Positions 24,070 to 35,495 of a stretch of 64,000 nucleotides of DNA are shown in pieces; the stretch's first letter is position 1, and each line of letters opens with the position of its first letter. The DNA lies in the NCBI GenBank assembly GCA_016647705.1, contig CM028338.1, forward strand, positions 23,209,577 to 23,273,576, read 5' to 3'. The stretch comes from Eucommia ulmoides (lineage: Eukaryota > Streptophyta > Magnoliopsida > Garryales > Eucommiaceae). The position numbers and the translations under genes were made by a program. The notes beneath the pieces were generated by a model. The model was not told where the DNA came from and made no database searches. It saw only the letters and a list, made by a program, of their open reading frames with translations.

Positions 24070-26990
24070 TGATATCTGAAAATGTATCACCGAATACGTC
24101 ACTTTAGGTCTCGGATGATAGAATTTGATGATGTCTGAAAATGGATCACTAGACATGTCACTTCTGAGGTTCAAGAGGAAGGAATGCCCTTTGAGATTTA
24201 TCACTTTTCCTAGCTAAGGTTCCTACAAAACAATGCACTGCGGGTGAGCCTGCTGAAGTTGTACCTCCAGTGTAAGAATCAATCCATGTTGATCTCGAGG
24301 TTCTGATAAACAATTAAAGATTGATGTTTTTTTATGGAACTAATGAGTTTGTTGAGTGTTTCAGAAAAAGAGTTCAATTTAAAGATTGTATCATAAAGAA
24401 AATATCAAGGGTGTAAAGATGGACAATGAAGAAATGAAGAGTATTGAAGATTCTGAAGAAATTAGGTGAAAACAACTCAATACTCTTATACTCTTAATAC
24501 AACCCGAATTAGGATTACATACGACACTATTAAATGAGTTATATTTCTATGTGTTGATATATTGAATTTTAGGATCCTAATTAGTGATTAAATATGTGCT
24601 CTTATGTGAAATTGAAAAATGAAAATTGATCTAAGTGAAAATCATGTTTAAAGTTGAAGTTTATAGTCAATTCAGTCAACCTAGGAAAACAATCGGTTAA
24701 TTGGATCAAACGTTGAGTTTTGGAGTAGAAATTGGTGAAAGAATTGACCAACCAGCATCAATTTGTTAACTGATCAGAAAATGATTGGTCAACTGATTGA
24801 AGCAGTGAGGTTTCAGAGCAAAAAGTATAGAACCTACATTAATCGGTCAACCAACCAAAAAATGATTGGTTAACTGATTAGCGTAGTGAAAATGGCAGGT
24901 GAACTCTGTGAACCAATCGGTCAACCAATTAGTAGGCAATCGGTCAATCGACTATGCTGTAAAATGGTTGGAAAAACTCTCTGAATCAATTGGTCAACTG
25001 ATCGAAGAGAGATTGGTCAACTGACTAGGTGTTTCGTTTAGCCAGGCTTACACACTTATCAATCGGTCAACCGATAGGTCTGAGATCGGTTAATCGACTG
25101 TTTCGGTTGAGATTTTAGGGATCTTGGTCTTCTGGTAAAAAACTAGCCCTTTTTTTATGATTCCAAAGAAGAAATTCGGGGGATCTGATCTTGTTGAAGA
25201 TATGGTCCATATGTTTTAAACTTATACTGATTTGGTTCACATATTAAATGATTTTCTCAATTTGGTTAGTTAAATACTTCTTATCTTTGTGATTGATAAT
25301 TGAGAAATATTTTATGATTTATTTGAGAGTTTTGATTTTTTTTTTTTTAAGTAAAATATCTCAGAATTGAAAGGAAATATTATATGGGGTTTAAGAGTAT
25401 ATTTTAGAGGCATATATTTTGAAAAGTAGCTATTAGAGGGCTTGATACTGGTCTATATAATTAGACCTATGGGATTGTGATAAAATATATCAAGAACATC
25501 AGTTTCTAAGCTTTTCTAAGAGTTATCATTTTGTTGAGATTCATTCGAGAGAGAAATTGTGTTACGTTCTTGATCTAAAGCGTTGATTGTTTTGGTATCA
25601 CCGATTTGTGTTGTCTTACTATTCTATTTACATTCTTCGGTGTTTTCCTAGTGAGATTTTTTCATGTTATTGTTGATTTCTTGGATTTAAGATCATTAGA
25701 AAATCGTTTTCAAATTTAAGAGCGTAAAAAAAATTAAAACGATTTTGTGTGATTATTTGATTACGAGCAATAATTTGTGCTACCTACACTTGTTATTAAT
25801 AAGATATTATTTTGCCTCACAATTGAATCTATCACTTAGTAAATTTTGGGACATTAATTGAATATAACTGTATTGAGGTGGTAAAAATTCCTTGTAGGAA
25901 AAAATTTATTATTTTATTGTATTTGTGAATTTGAGCGAATTAGACACGATTGGGTCAGTGTCTAGTCAGGATAGTTAGATTTTAATATTTTCTGGTGAAA
26001 ATTTTTGAGGTTTGATCTTTATCCTAAAGTATAAAAAGATATGTCATTTGTTTCCCTTGAAAAGAACTAAATTGTGATTCTTCCTCAATTGAATTAAGCG
26101 AATCGTAAAGGTTCCATCCTTACCTGTAAAAATGATACTTGTGAGAGTTGTAAGGTTTCATCTTTAGCCTATAAAAGGATTAAGTTCGATTTTTAGCATG
26201 TAAAAGGATTGTGTTAGTCTTTAGTCTAGTAAAAACATAGGGTTCTTCCTTAACTTATGAAAAGAGAAATTGTAAGGGCTTAGTTCCTATCTGGTAAAGG
26301 GATAAAGGGTTTAGTAGTTGTGAATCTCCGTGAAGTTCGGGGGACTAGATTAGGTAAGGTTAGCTTACTGAATCAGGATATATCTTGGTGTGTTACTTTG
26401 TTATTATTTTTATCATATTTTGTTTTGGTGTGCACTTAGAATATAAACACTTATCCGTTGCGTAACAAAGATAATAATTGATTTAGGATAAATTAATTAT
26501 TTGATAATTTAAGTGTTGAAGATTTAATTATTTGAATTTTTATAACTACCAAATTCACCCCCCTCTTGGGTAGTTCACTAGGCCAACAATCCAGAATCTT
26601 GAAAGGAGTTTAGTAGTGTGGTAGCTAGAAAAAGGCAAGCGTATTATCGCGTAACGTTGCATACCTTAGACATCCTTCATTATGATATTTATAAGGGGGA
26701 GGAGACTTGTTTGGAAAGTCCTCCCTGATTCTCGGTGCATCATTATGGTGATTGGCGGATCTCGGTCCCCTTACAATATAGATGGCGATGATTGCGAGTG
26801 GATATTGTGGAGCCGTTATTTAAAGAGAGTAACAATACTTTCCTTACTAGATAGTGACAACTTAGACTATTTTCGACCAGGAGCGTTGTGGCGCTCATGC
26901 CCGGGGAGGCATGACCCTAGCGGGGGTGTGGAGAAGGGGCATGATCGTGCTGGTCGATTTGGAGTCCCCGTGTCAGTCACATGTTTGTGA
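24070..26990 (-). repeat. LTR of the Tat-type element, interrupted by a solo LTR
   Basis: The LTR consists of 24070-24286 and 26594 to about 26990, separated by the SIRE-type solo LTR plus one copy of its duplication. The near-primer part has two imperfect copies of an ATGATGTCTGAAAATGGATCAC phrase. The outer terminus is approximate; GTGTCAGTCACATG contains several possible TG ends. Confidence 0.6.
24287..26588 (+). repeat. SIRE-type solo LTR with target duplication ATCCA
   Basis: The LTR runs from TGTTGATCTCGAGG to CACTAGGCCAACA. The pentamer ATCCA occurs directly on both sides (24282-24286 and 26589-26593). No internal element sequence remains, so this is a solo LTR of 2302 bp. Positions 24710-25110 hold the family's cluster of GGTCAACC/GGTTAACTG words, and 25990-26300 hold repeats built around CTGTAAAAGGAT. 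Confidence 0.95.
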
Positions 26991-28486
26991 CACGTGGCGC
27001 CCTTTAAGGTCTAATCGAATTTTCTCTCATCACTCGGTATTTTCCATAGTTCACGAGAACATTCGATTAAGATTTGTTTCTCCGGTGTAACAAATGCAAG
27101 CATAACATTATTATGAACAAAAAGTCCAAGGGTATAGAATCCCAAAAAGAGGCTGGCCTAACTTAAATGAGATACAATAACTTATTTATGGTCTAACATT
27201 CTTGCCAATACATTATTTTCATTCTGTTTTGCATTGTAATCTCTTAAATTTTGGTTTTTTTCTGGCAAAACTTGTGTTGTGGCCTCGATGGGCGAGAGAA
27301 TGATAGAGAAGAAGGGTGTGGGGGATGAAGAGAGAGAGAGAAGACGTCGTTGGACAAGATGGAGAGGAGGAATGAGGAGGGTACGTTTAGAAACTCGGAG
27401 GAATTTTATTTTTTTGTACATAAGTGAAATTAAAATATTGATATTTATATATAGGACTCATTCTAATTAAATATTTTGAAAAATGTATATTTAGTACCAT
27501 TAGTAAATAAAAGGTACACGTAGCTGTAGAATTACCCTTCAACTGTCTCTTCATTTTTGGCGAACGAAAGCCAATTCCTACTCACTAATCACTTCCTCAA
27601 AATATATACGTTCACGCATATCATCGTATATGTAACTTCTTCGCCAATAGTTATCCATTTGATGTTGCTCGCTTGGTTCACAGAAACCCTAGACCCCGGA
27701 CACTCGAACTACTCCAACGTATCCTATCTTCTGAGAAACCTCACACGCGCTCCTTCCGATTCAGGTATGTCTCTCACTCGCTCGCTCGCCCTAAACTCGG
27801 AACAAGTCAACTCTAGGGTTTTCCTTACACCTGAAGGTACCATGGTCGGGGGTATCAGTATCACGATGTGCTTATAAATATTGATTGAGACTTCCATTTT
27901 GCAATTTATGTCTCATTTTGATCATTTTTTAATTTTTGTTGCCTTTGATTTGCTTTATTTCTTGTATATTTTGGAGCTCTCAGGTGAAGTTTTCTTTTCT
28001 TGTTTCTTTTTTCAATTCACTTGGTTTGGTGATCTTTCTAAGTTGCCGGTTGGGGTACAATGATGTCCATTTCGAACAGATGCACTTTGATTTGATATAT
28101 TTGTGTTAAAATGCGGATTTTTGTGCATGAAGTTGTACTCATGTGCTTGATTCTGTGTTATTTTGGTTATTTCTGAGTGCAGATAGTGTTTTCCCGAGCT
28201 GAAAATTGGATTATTCCCGGTAAAAATTCGACTACTTTAAAAAGAGAGTTTTGTTGTTTAAAAAATTGGGGAACAAGGTCTCATGAGAATTGTTAGGGGA
28301 ATGCAGAGATTGATACGTGAGGACAAGCGGGAAGTGGGCTGGAACAAATCATTCAGCCAAGGGATTGGGGTGACAGCGCCCAAGGCAAGAACACGTGACA
28401 AATTGAAAACAAGGGTTTTCTACCTCTGTTTTTGAGTTGGTGTGGCTAAAAATAAGGGCTAGAGTTTGAGGATTAGAAGAAAAAAA
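26991..28486 (+). promoter_or_regulatory. Upstream region and likely 5' UTR of the OTLD1-like gene
   Basis: There is no other gene between the Tat-type LTR and the start codon at 28487. An apparent 5' UTR intron can be drawn: donor CAG|GTATGT at 27765 and acceptor TGAGTGCAG ending at 28182. Sequence upstream of it is AT-rich around 27440-27660. The CT-rich 27700-27800 stretch is typical of a plant transcript leader. The transcription start and the intron are inference without transcript data. Confidence 0.45.
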
Positions 28487-31400
28487 ATGACCCGAATTTT
28501 GGTCCAGCGTGGTTCTGCAGGATCCTCATCAAATCCAAGCCGGTCCTCATCGTTATCCAGTTCTTCTTCTTCTTCTGCTCCCGTGCTGCCTTATGTTTCT
28601 ACAACTACTGCGCAGGTTGGTTCTACTTTGAAGGATGAGGAATTGGAACAGGAAGTGCAGGAACATGTTGTTTTAGATGGTTATTCAGATAATTCTGGTG
28701 CTGCTGAAGATAAGGGAAGTAAGACTGATGATTTTTCACCAGAGAGCTTTAACAGTGATCGGAATGATGAAGACATTTTTGATAGTGTGAACGTTGGGAG
28801 TCCAGATGATGATGTTTCGGGATCAGGGGAATTGATTAAGGGTTTAGGTGGATTGAAGGCTTCAGATGAAGAAAATGCGGGAATTGGGGGGATTTCTTTC
28901 GAGACAGGTCTGGGGAGTTCGTATCCCCCTCCACCTCCACTTCCCCCTCCCAAACCATCTTTGTTAAACACAACTTTAAGGGGAGTCGGGTCAGGTGGTT
29001 CAGGTACTGTGCGAATAGGATCATCTAGAAGAACAGCTGCATGGCCTTCTAGGACTTCACCAAGTGATTCTCGCCCTTCTTCTCCTAGGTTCCATTGCGA
29101 AAACGAGGGATACAATAGTGCTGATGAGCAGAACCCATGCTTTGGATCGTCATATGATGATGCAGTAAGTTTGAATTACTATCTGTACTTTTTTGTTGTT
29201 CAAGCTTTTGACTAGAAGGCTTCAGACTGTTTTGGTTACTGAACCTTCATGTATTATCCTAGATTAATGCTCTTATTGGAGTCTGAGCGTTAGATGGAGA
29301 ACCTATTAACGCCCATACAGTCTCAAATTTCTTGGAATAAGAAGGGTTCATCTAATGATTTAGATCCCATATGGAATCATTGTTTTACGCCTGGGATGTT
29401 GGATTTATTTCAGGAACGAGAACGCCAGTTTGAGATTGATATAAGGCGAGCTAAAGGTTTAGAAGTCAAAAAAATGCTGGAGGATGGAAACTGCCTCTTT
29501 CGTGCTGTTGCAGATCAAGTGTATGGCGACTCCGAAGTGTATGACTTGGTTAGGCAGATGTGCATAGACTATATGGTATGAAGATTTCTTCTGCTAATAC
29601 TTAACTTCGAAGTAGACAATAACTGAATAGTGCATACTATTAATATGCCTAAAAGTGATTTTGTAATGTATATTTTCATTGATGCCCTTCTAAACAATCG
29701 TATGTTATGATGTTATGTTAATATTATTCTTATTTTTTGCTACATCTAATAATACTTGACACATAAACCAATTACAATTTTATAAAGACGTATTACAATA
29801 ACAAAATTTTGATCAATTCAATATGTCGATTTAAATACAAAAAAAATATTTTCCAATAAATCCGACACCCCAAGATTACTCATTCCCAAACAAAACTCCA
29901 AAGCGAAAATCCATGCAATTTAACACATGGTAAAAAATAATAATAAGAGCAAACTCCCACAAAACCATTTGAAAGTTGAAACCCAATCAAATAATTAAGA
30001 CATTATACAACAAATGGGCAGTATAGTTCATATGAAGTCTTTGCATTGGGGAAGAGATTGTACATACTCCACAAAAAGGACAACATAAAAAAAGAGGAAT
30101 CAAAAACTTACTTGAGATTCGTTCTCAATTGTTTCTGAAATCAGCAAGGAGGAGAGGTTTTTGATTTTAGGCGTTATTATTTATAGGGATTGGATTGTAA
30201 TATATTTAAAACAAGCGGGAGAACTTTGTCATTTTTATTTAAATGCCAAATATGTAGCACTGCGTTTCTTGAGAAGCAGCTCTCAGCTGCCATTCACAAA
30301 CCACAGAAACCTGTGTTTCCATATTCTAAATGTGCTGCCCAACTGCAGATCTCCGAAAAGGTGGTTAGCAATTCAATATACAATGTACCACAATGTTTCC
30401 CTTCCATGCGCTGCCAAACTAGCACTTAATGCATTCAATTTTAAGTGCTGAATTGCGCTATTAAACAAGGCCTAATTTGATCAATTTTTCACTCAATAGA
30501 ATTATAGACAAATTTAAATAATAAATAAAAGTGCACAGCACCAAATGTTTTAGTGTTAAATACCTAATAATTCATTAAATATACTTTTTTTTTTTAATTT
30601 CACATATGAGAGGAAGAGAGATTGCGGATTTTCAAGAATATGGAACTTGTCTCATATTTGTGTATATGTTGACACATTAAAGCTTCTCAATTCCCGGATA
30701 TTACTAATAGTAACCCTCGGCATGCCCAGTGCGTGACTTAAGTATCCAAATATTAAATTTATTATAAAATATTAGGACACAATTTTAGGTGTATCAAACA
30801 CGTATCGTGGATGTTACGTGCCTGGACACTGATACTTCTGTTTCTTTGGTTGTGTTAGTTGCTGGGCTATTTTATATTGTGATTACATTGTTTTACATTT
30901 AATTGTATATGTTCTCTTCATTTGGCGGACCTTCGAAATTACAGGATTTGCTTGTCTCAATTTTATTTCCATGCACATTATTCGTTTTTTTCTAGTTATT
31001 ATGTTATTGGTTGTTGGATATTTATTGCCTCCTGGCTGATAATTATGTTGAAGTTCATTATGATGAGTTATTCTCCATGTAGGAGCGAGAGAGAGATCAC
31101 TTCTCTCAGTTCATAACAGAAGGTTTTACTTCCTATTGCAAGAGGAAAAGAAGAGATAAGGTATTTTCTATGGTAACTCTTGGCTGCTTGCTGTTTTGAT
31201 ATGGCGCTTCAGTGATGCAATTAGAGGTCCAAACTATTTTTGCATCTCTTATTAGATTGACCACTTTGTGTGTTAATGTGAACTTTCTCTCTCCATATTT
31301 TTGTTGTAGCTAATTGCTTGATTCTGTTGTAGTTAAGGGCGTAAGGCTTGAGTCCACTATGCTAGAGATAATTTTGTGCTACACATATATAAATATGTAG

Positions 31401-33583
31401 TGTAAGCTTCTTCCTGTTTAGGTGTCAGGTGTCCAATATGACTGCAGTTCATTATGCAAAACCACATGGTAGTGTTCTTGGAGGTCTACATTGGATTTTT
31501 TTTTTTGGAGAATGGAGTTTGAATTAGAAATTAGTGTGATGGACTTACGTGAGTGCAATAACAAAAGCTATAACTGGATGTCAATCATCAGAAGCAGTAA
31601 GTCTACTTCATTCTCAATCTCAAGATGCATCTTTATCAACTGGAAATTTAGGATTGTTGCGAACAAGTTTTCCTGGCACATGTACAATTGTAACAAGGGT
31701 GCATATTTCTATTAAATTTTAGTTTCAGATTAATTAATTTTTTTTTTTTTTGTGTGTTGACTGTCAAGAAGGGAACTTCTGTGAATGATTTTCTCTCCAC
31801 TGACGGGAGGGGTTGTGGTTTGGTCCTTATGTTTAGAAGAGAGATTTGATTGGTGGTCCCAGAATTGGTTGTTGATGATGATGGGAGGTTGGTTTGGATA
31901 TGCGCGGAGGGCGTCTCCAGTTTAACCTTTCTATGGTCAATTGATTGCTTATAGAGCGATTTTCTGGTCCATATGGAATCTCAAGGTTTCTGTTGAAGTG
32001 GTCTTCCTCTTGTGAATCATAGCTTGGGGGACCATTCTTATGCTGGTGGCTAAATTATCTCAATCATAGAGGACTACAATTTCCTAGTTGGTGCATTATC
32101 TGTTTAGGAAAGGAGGGATCTTTTTGACATGTTTCGATTGATTGTCCCGTTGCTCAAGTTTTGTGGTGTGATGACTATAATATTTATATAATTAATTCTA
32201 AGGTATTTGAGTTAAAATACAATATTTAGCGGTAGATTTGTATTTTAGAAGTCCTAAATGATAGTTACGCACATAAACATATGTTCTTTGCTAAAGAATT
32301 TGAGACATGCTATTTTTGAGGTTTGGCTAAAGGATAGCGAAGGTTGGTGCAAGGTTATTGACTTGATGAGAGCAAGTCCAGAGCGAGTTGACATAGGACC
32401 GCAGCTTGTTTGGAAGGATCCTGCTGAAAGGCATGCCAATTGGTTTATCGTGGGGAAATAATTGTGTGTAATATGTGTATTAAGATTCTCTGGAAATGGG
32501 TAGCAAAGTGAGGCTGAACTGGCAGATCGACGGGTTTGAAAAAGATAAACAATTAAATCGTGTTTCAATGATGAAAGGCACACTTAAGTCGGAGATGAAA
32601 CGTTATCTCCTACTCTTCAGCAATTGTTGGTATTCATATTGCCATCATTGACCTCTGACCAATGCAGCCAATTCCGGATTGCCATCCCTGTTTGCTTCTG
32701 TCAGAGACTCAAGCATTATATTTCTCATGTGTCAGAACCAATGACATTAACAACCTTGTATCCCAAAACACACACACACACACCCAAAAAAAAAAAAAAA
32801 ATGGTAAAAAACACGGCAGAAACTTATACTTTGATATGATGGACTAATAAAATAGGGGAATGCTTTTGGCACTGCAAAAGCTCAATCTGTACTACAATTT
32901 TATTTCTTGTCTCAAAGTAACGTTTTGAGTTGTGTCATCAATAGTCTCTCCCACATTATGTTTATTATGTCTAGGGACAATTGCTTGCCAATATATATAC
33001 ATACATATGTATTTGTATATGCGGACAATACATGGAAGGCTCATTCCCCCAAAAGAAAAAAAAAGTGTTCGAAACTTGCACTTCTTTAGCACCCAATCAT
33101 ATTAATGTATTCACTGCCCCCCACCCCAGCTTCATGTTCTTCTGCGTGTCCTGCATCCCCTCCCCCCATACTCTCTCTTTTGGTGCAACAACTATTTTAA
33201 TTCCATTTTTTTTGCTACCCTCTTGAATAAAGCTTATAAATAGTAAGTTTTGGGGTAAATTTCACTGATACATCCTCTCCTTTTGAAAGAGTTCACGAGG
33301 ATCTGATCTTTGACTTAAGACCTCCCTGTTGGAGATTTGACAATCAAATATCTGTTGGTGTCACACATGAAATGGATTATCCAATGTTGTAAAAGGCGTT
33401 GGTGGGGCGCGCCCTGGGGCTGGGCGCGATGGGGCGCAAAACCTAGAGGGCGTACGCACAGTGACGCTGGATGTCGTTGTGCAATGCCCTGGGCGTATGC
33501 ACAGTGACAACCAACGCGTACGCCTAGTGTTTTACTAAGAAAACTGAGGAAAATGAGAGAAGGCGGCAGAAATTGCGCACGAT

Positions 33584-33626
<43 letters not shown>

Positions 33627-35458
33627 GTAAACTGGAGAGAAGTCGACTAAACCTACATGTTGGAGAAGTCGACGATGGTGGCCGAGGTTGTCATTGGCAG
33701 CTGTCCTAAACCTACTCGTTGTAGAAGTCGCCGATGGTGGTCGAGGCTGACAGTGGTGGCTGTGCTGATCGTCGTTCGCCTAGAAGCTGCTTGCTGATTG
33801 TCGGTTGTCGTTCAGCATCAATTGTCTGGATATATGTTTAAGAATTGACTAAATTATACATTTGACCCCTTAGGTTTTTTAAGACAATTATACATTTGAC
33901 CCCTTAGTTTTATAAGACTAGATTATACATTTAACCCCTTTAGTTTTCTAATTTTTCTGTTTTATTTATCTTTTTTTTTTCTTTATATTATTTGTAAATT
34001 ATAAGTTATAAGATAAGTAAGAATTATATATTGTCTATAGTATATCTTTTTTTAATTATTTTTTTGATATTTTTTAATTATATATTATATTTAGAATATT
34101 AAAAATTCATGTATCGTGGGGCTTACGCCCCACGCTCTGAGGCTTACGTCCCGCCCCGAACAGGTCAAAACGCCCTCCCTTTTACAACACTGGGATTATC
34201 TAACCACATGGACTTCTTTTCTCACAGAATGCCTCATTAAAATACTTATATGCCACTTTAATTATGAAATGAAATTACAAAGTTGCTCACCAGTCTTAAT
34301 TTTTTTTTTGTTATTTTTATAGTTTCGCTACCAGAGTAAAGCCCATGGACTTTTGTTGAGATCAAATTTAGTTCTCGTCAAAATTTCCATTTTTTTGTGC
34401 TTCGAATGCCGACCGGTTACATACCTTGCCTTAATTTCTAGTAAACATTGTTGATGTTTCTTTATGATCAATTGGAATATTATAGATAATCTCATAGAAT
34501 TAAAAGTAAACCAGAGCCAATAAATAATAAATTCCAAATATCAAAATATCCAAATTCCATAAATACCTAACAAAAGAAAAAAATATAGCAAAATTCCAAG
34601 TATAAGAATTTCTTTTGGCATATTTATGCACAGCTGTATTTTCCAAAATGCTTTTGTTTCTATCCTTCCATATGGTCTACATGTTAGTATGCGTTGCACC
34701 TTAAATGACTAGTCTTGACCATTTCGACAAATAGAGAACTGTTGGACATACTTCATGTACCATTGGGAGTTAGGGTAACTTAAACAAGCTGAAAGGTCAT
34801 TTGATTTGTCACGACCCATTTTTGATCCAGGGCAAGGACTGGGTCAAAAGTCTTGTCCTACGTGTTGGCCTGTTTGCCTGAATCGGTGTAACATTTCGTG
34901 TTTCTGCATAACCTTTTATTTCTGTTATTATTTATATAATAATGTCCATATCTATTGTACCAATAATAGAAAATAAAAAATAGAAGACGTTTGAATATGA
35001 AAGTAGTGGCCTATAAAGGGCCATTCCTAGGCTGGAAAAATATGGCCTGGTGAGCTATAAATTTATTATGGTCTGACCTGGCCTTCTATTATAAATAGTG
35101 CTGCAAACGAATCCAAATGAATGCTCATAGTCTTATACAAACAGGCAGCCCCTAAGGTATATGGATATGTTGCCTATGTAAGGAGTATATCCCCAAGTGA
35201 AATTCTTTTTCAAAGTAATGAAAATTAAGAATTACCCACAAACATATTTTGAAAGAGAAGGCAGTTTTTAATTTTTCCTTTTCCTCTCTAAAACCTTAGT
35301 TCCCTTAAGAATGAGAAATTTGCATACTATTACTTTTTCCCTTCGAGATGGCTGAAGCAGATTAACTTGAGTTTTGCCTTTGGAGGGGAATGAGATGTTA
35401 TTTGATAGGCTCTTATGATGCTTTCAAAATAAATGGCATCAACACAATCACATGGACA

Positions 35459-35495
<37 letters not shown>

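Larger units (their letters stand above)
15624..26990 (-). mobile_element. Decayed Tat-type Ty3 element split by two SIRE-type LTR insertions
   Basis: Reading right to left: an LTR (about 26990 to 26594 and 24286 to 24070), a TTGGCGTCGTCTATGGGAA primer site, gag (23443-22890), protease (22200-22073 and 17823-17530) and reverse transcriptase (17100-16560). The order and wording fit the Tat lineage. Two insertions with perfect 5-bp duplications interrupt it at 17829-22072 and 24287-26588. It is broken with many breaks. The outer right boundary is estimated to within about 20 bases; 15624-16550 is weakly assigned. Confidence 0.75.

Noticed and set aside
27557-27877. 106-codon frame upstream of the host gene
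   Set aside because: It spans a likely leader and splice donor and shows no domain; it is more likely non-coding leader sequence.
28681-29115. 144-codon frame on the minus strand of OTLD1 exon 1
   Set aside because: It is the antisense shadow of a real exon with strong family wording on the + strand.
29807-30487. TTGATCAA on both sides of an AT-rich part of intron 2, as if a transposon duplication
   Set aside because: The word is its own reverse complement and common by chance, and the inner ends share no inverted repeat.
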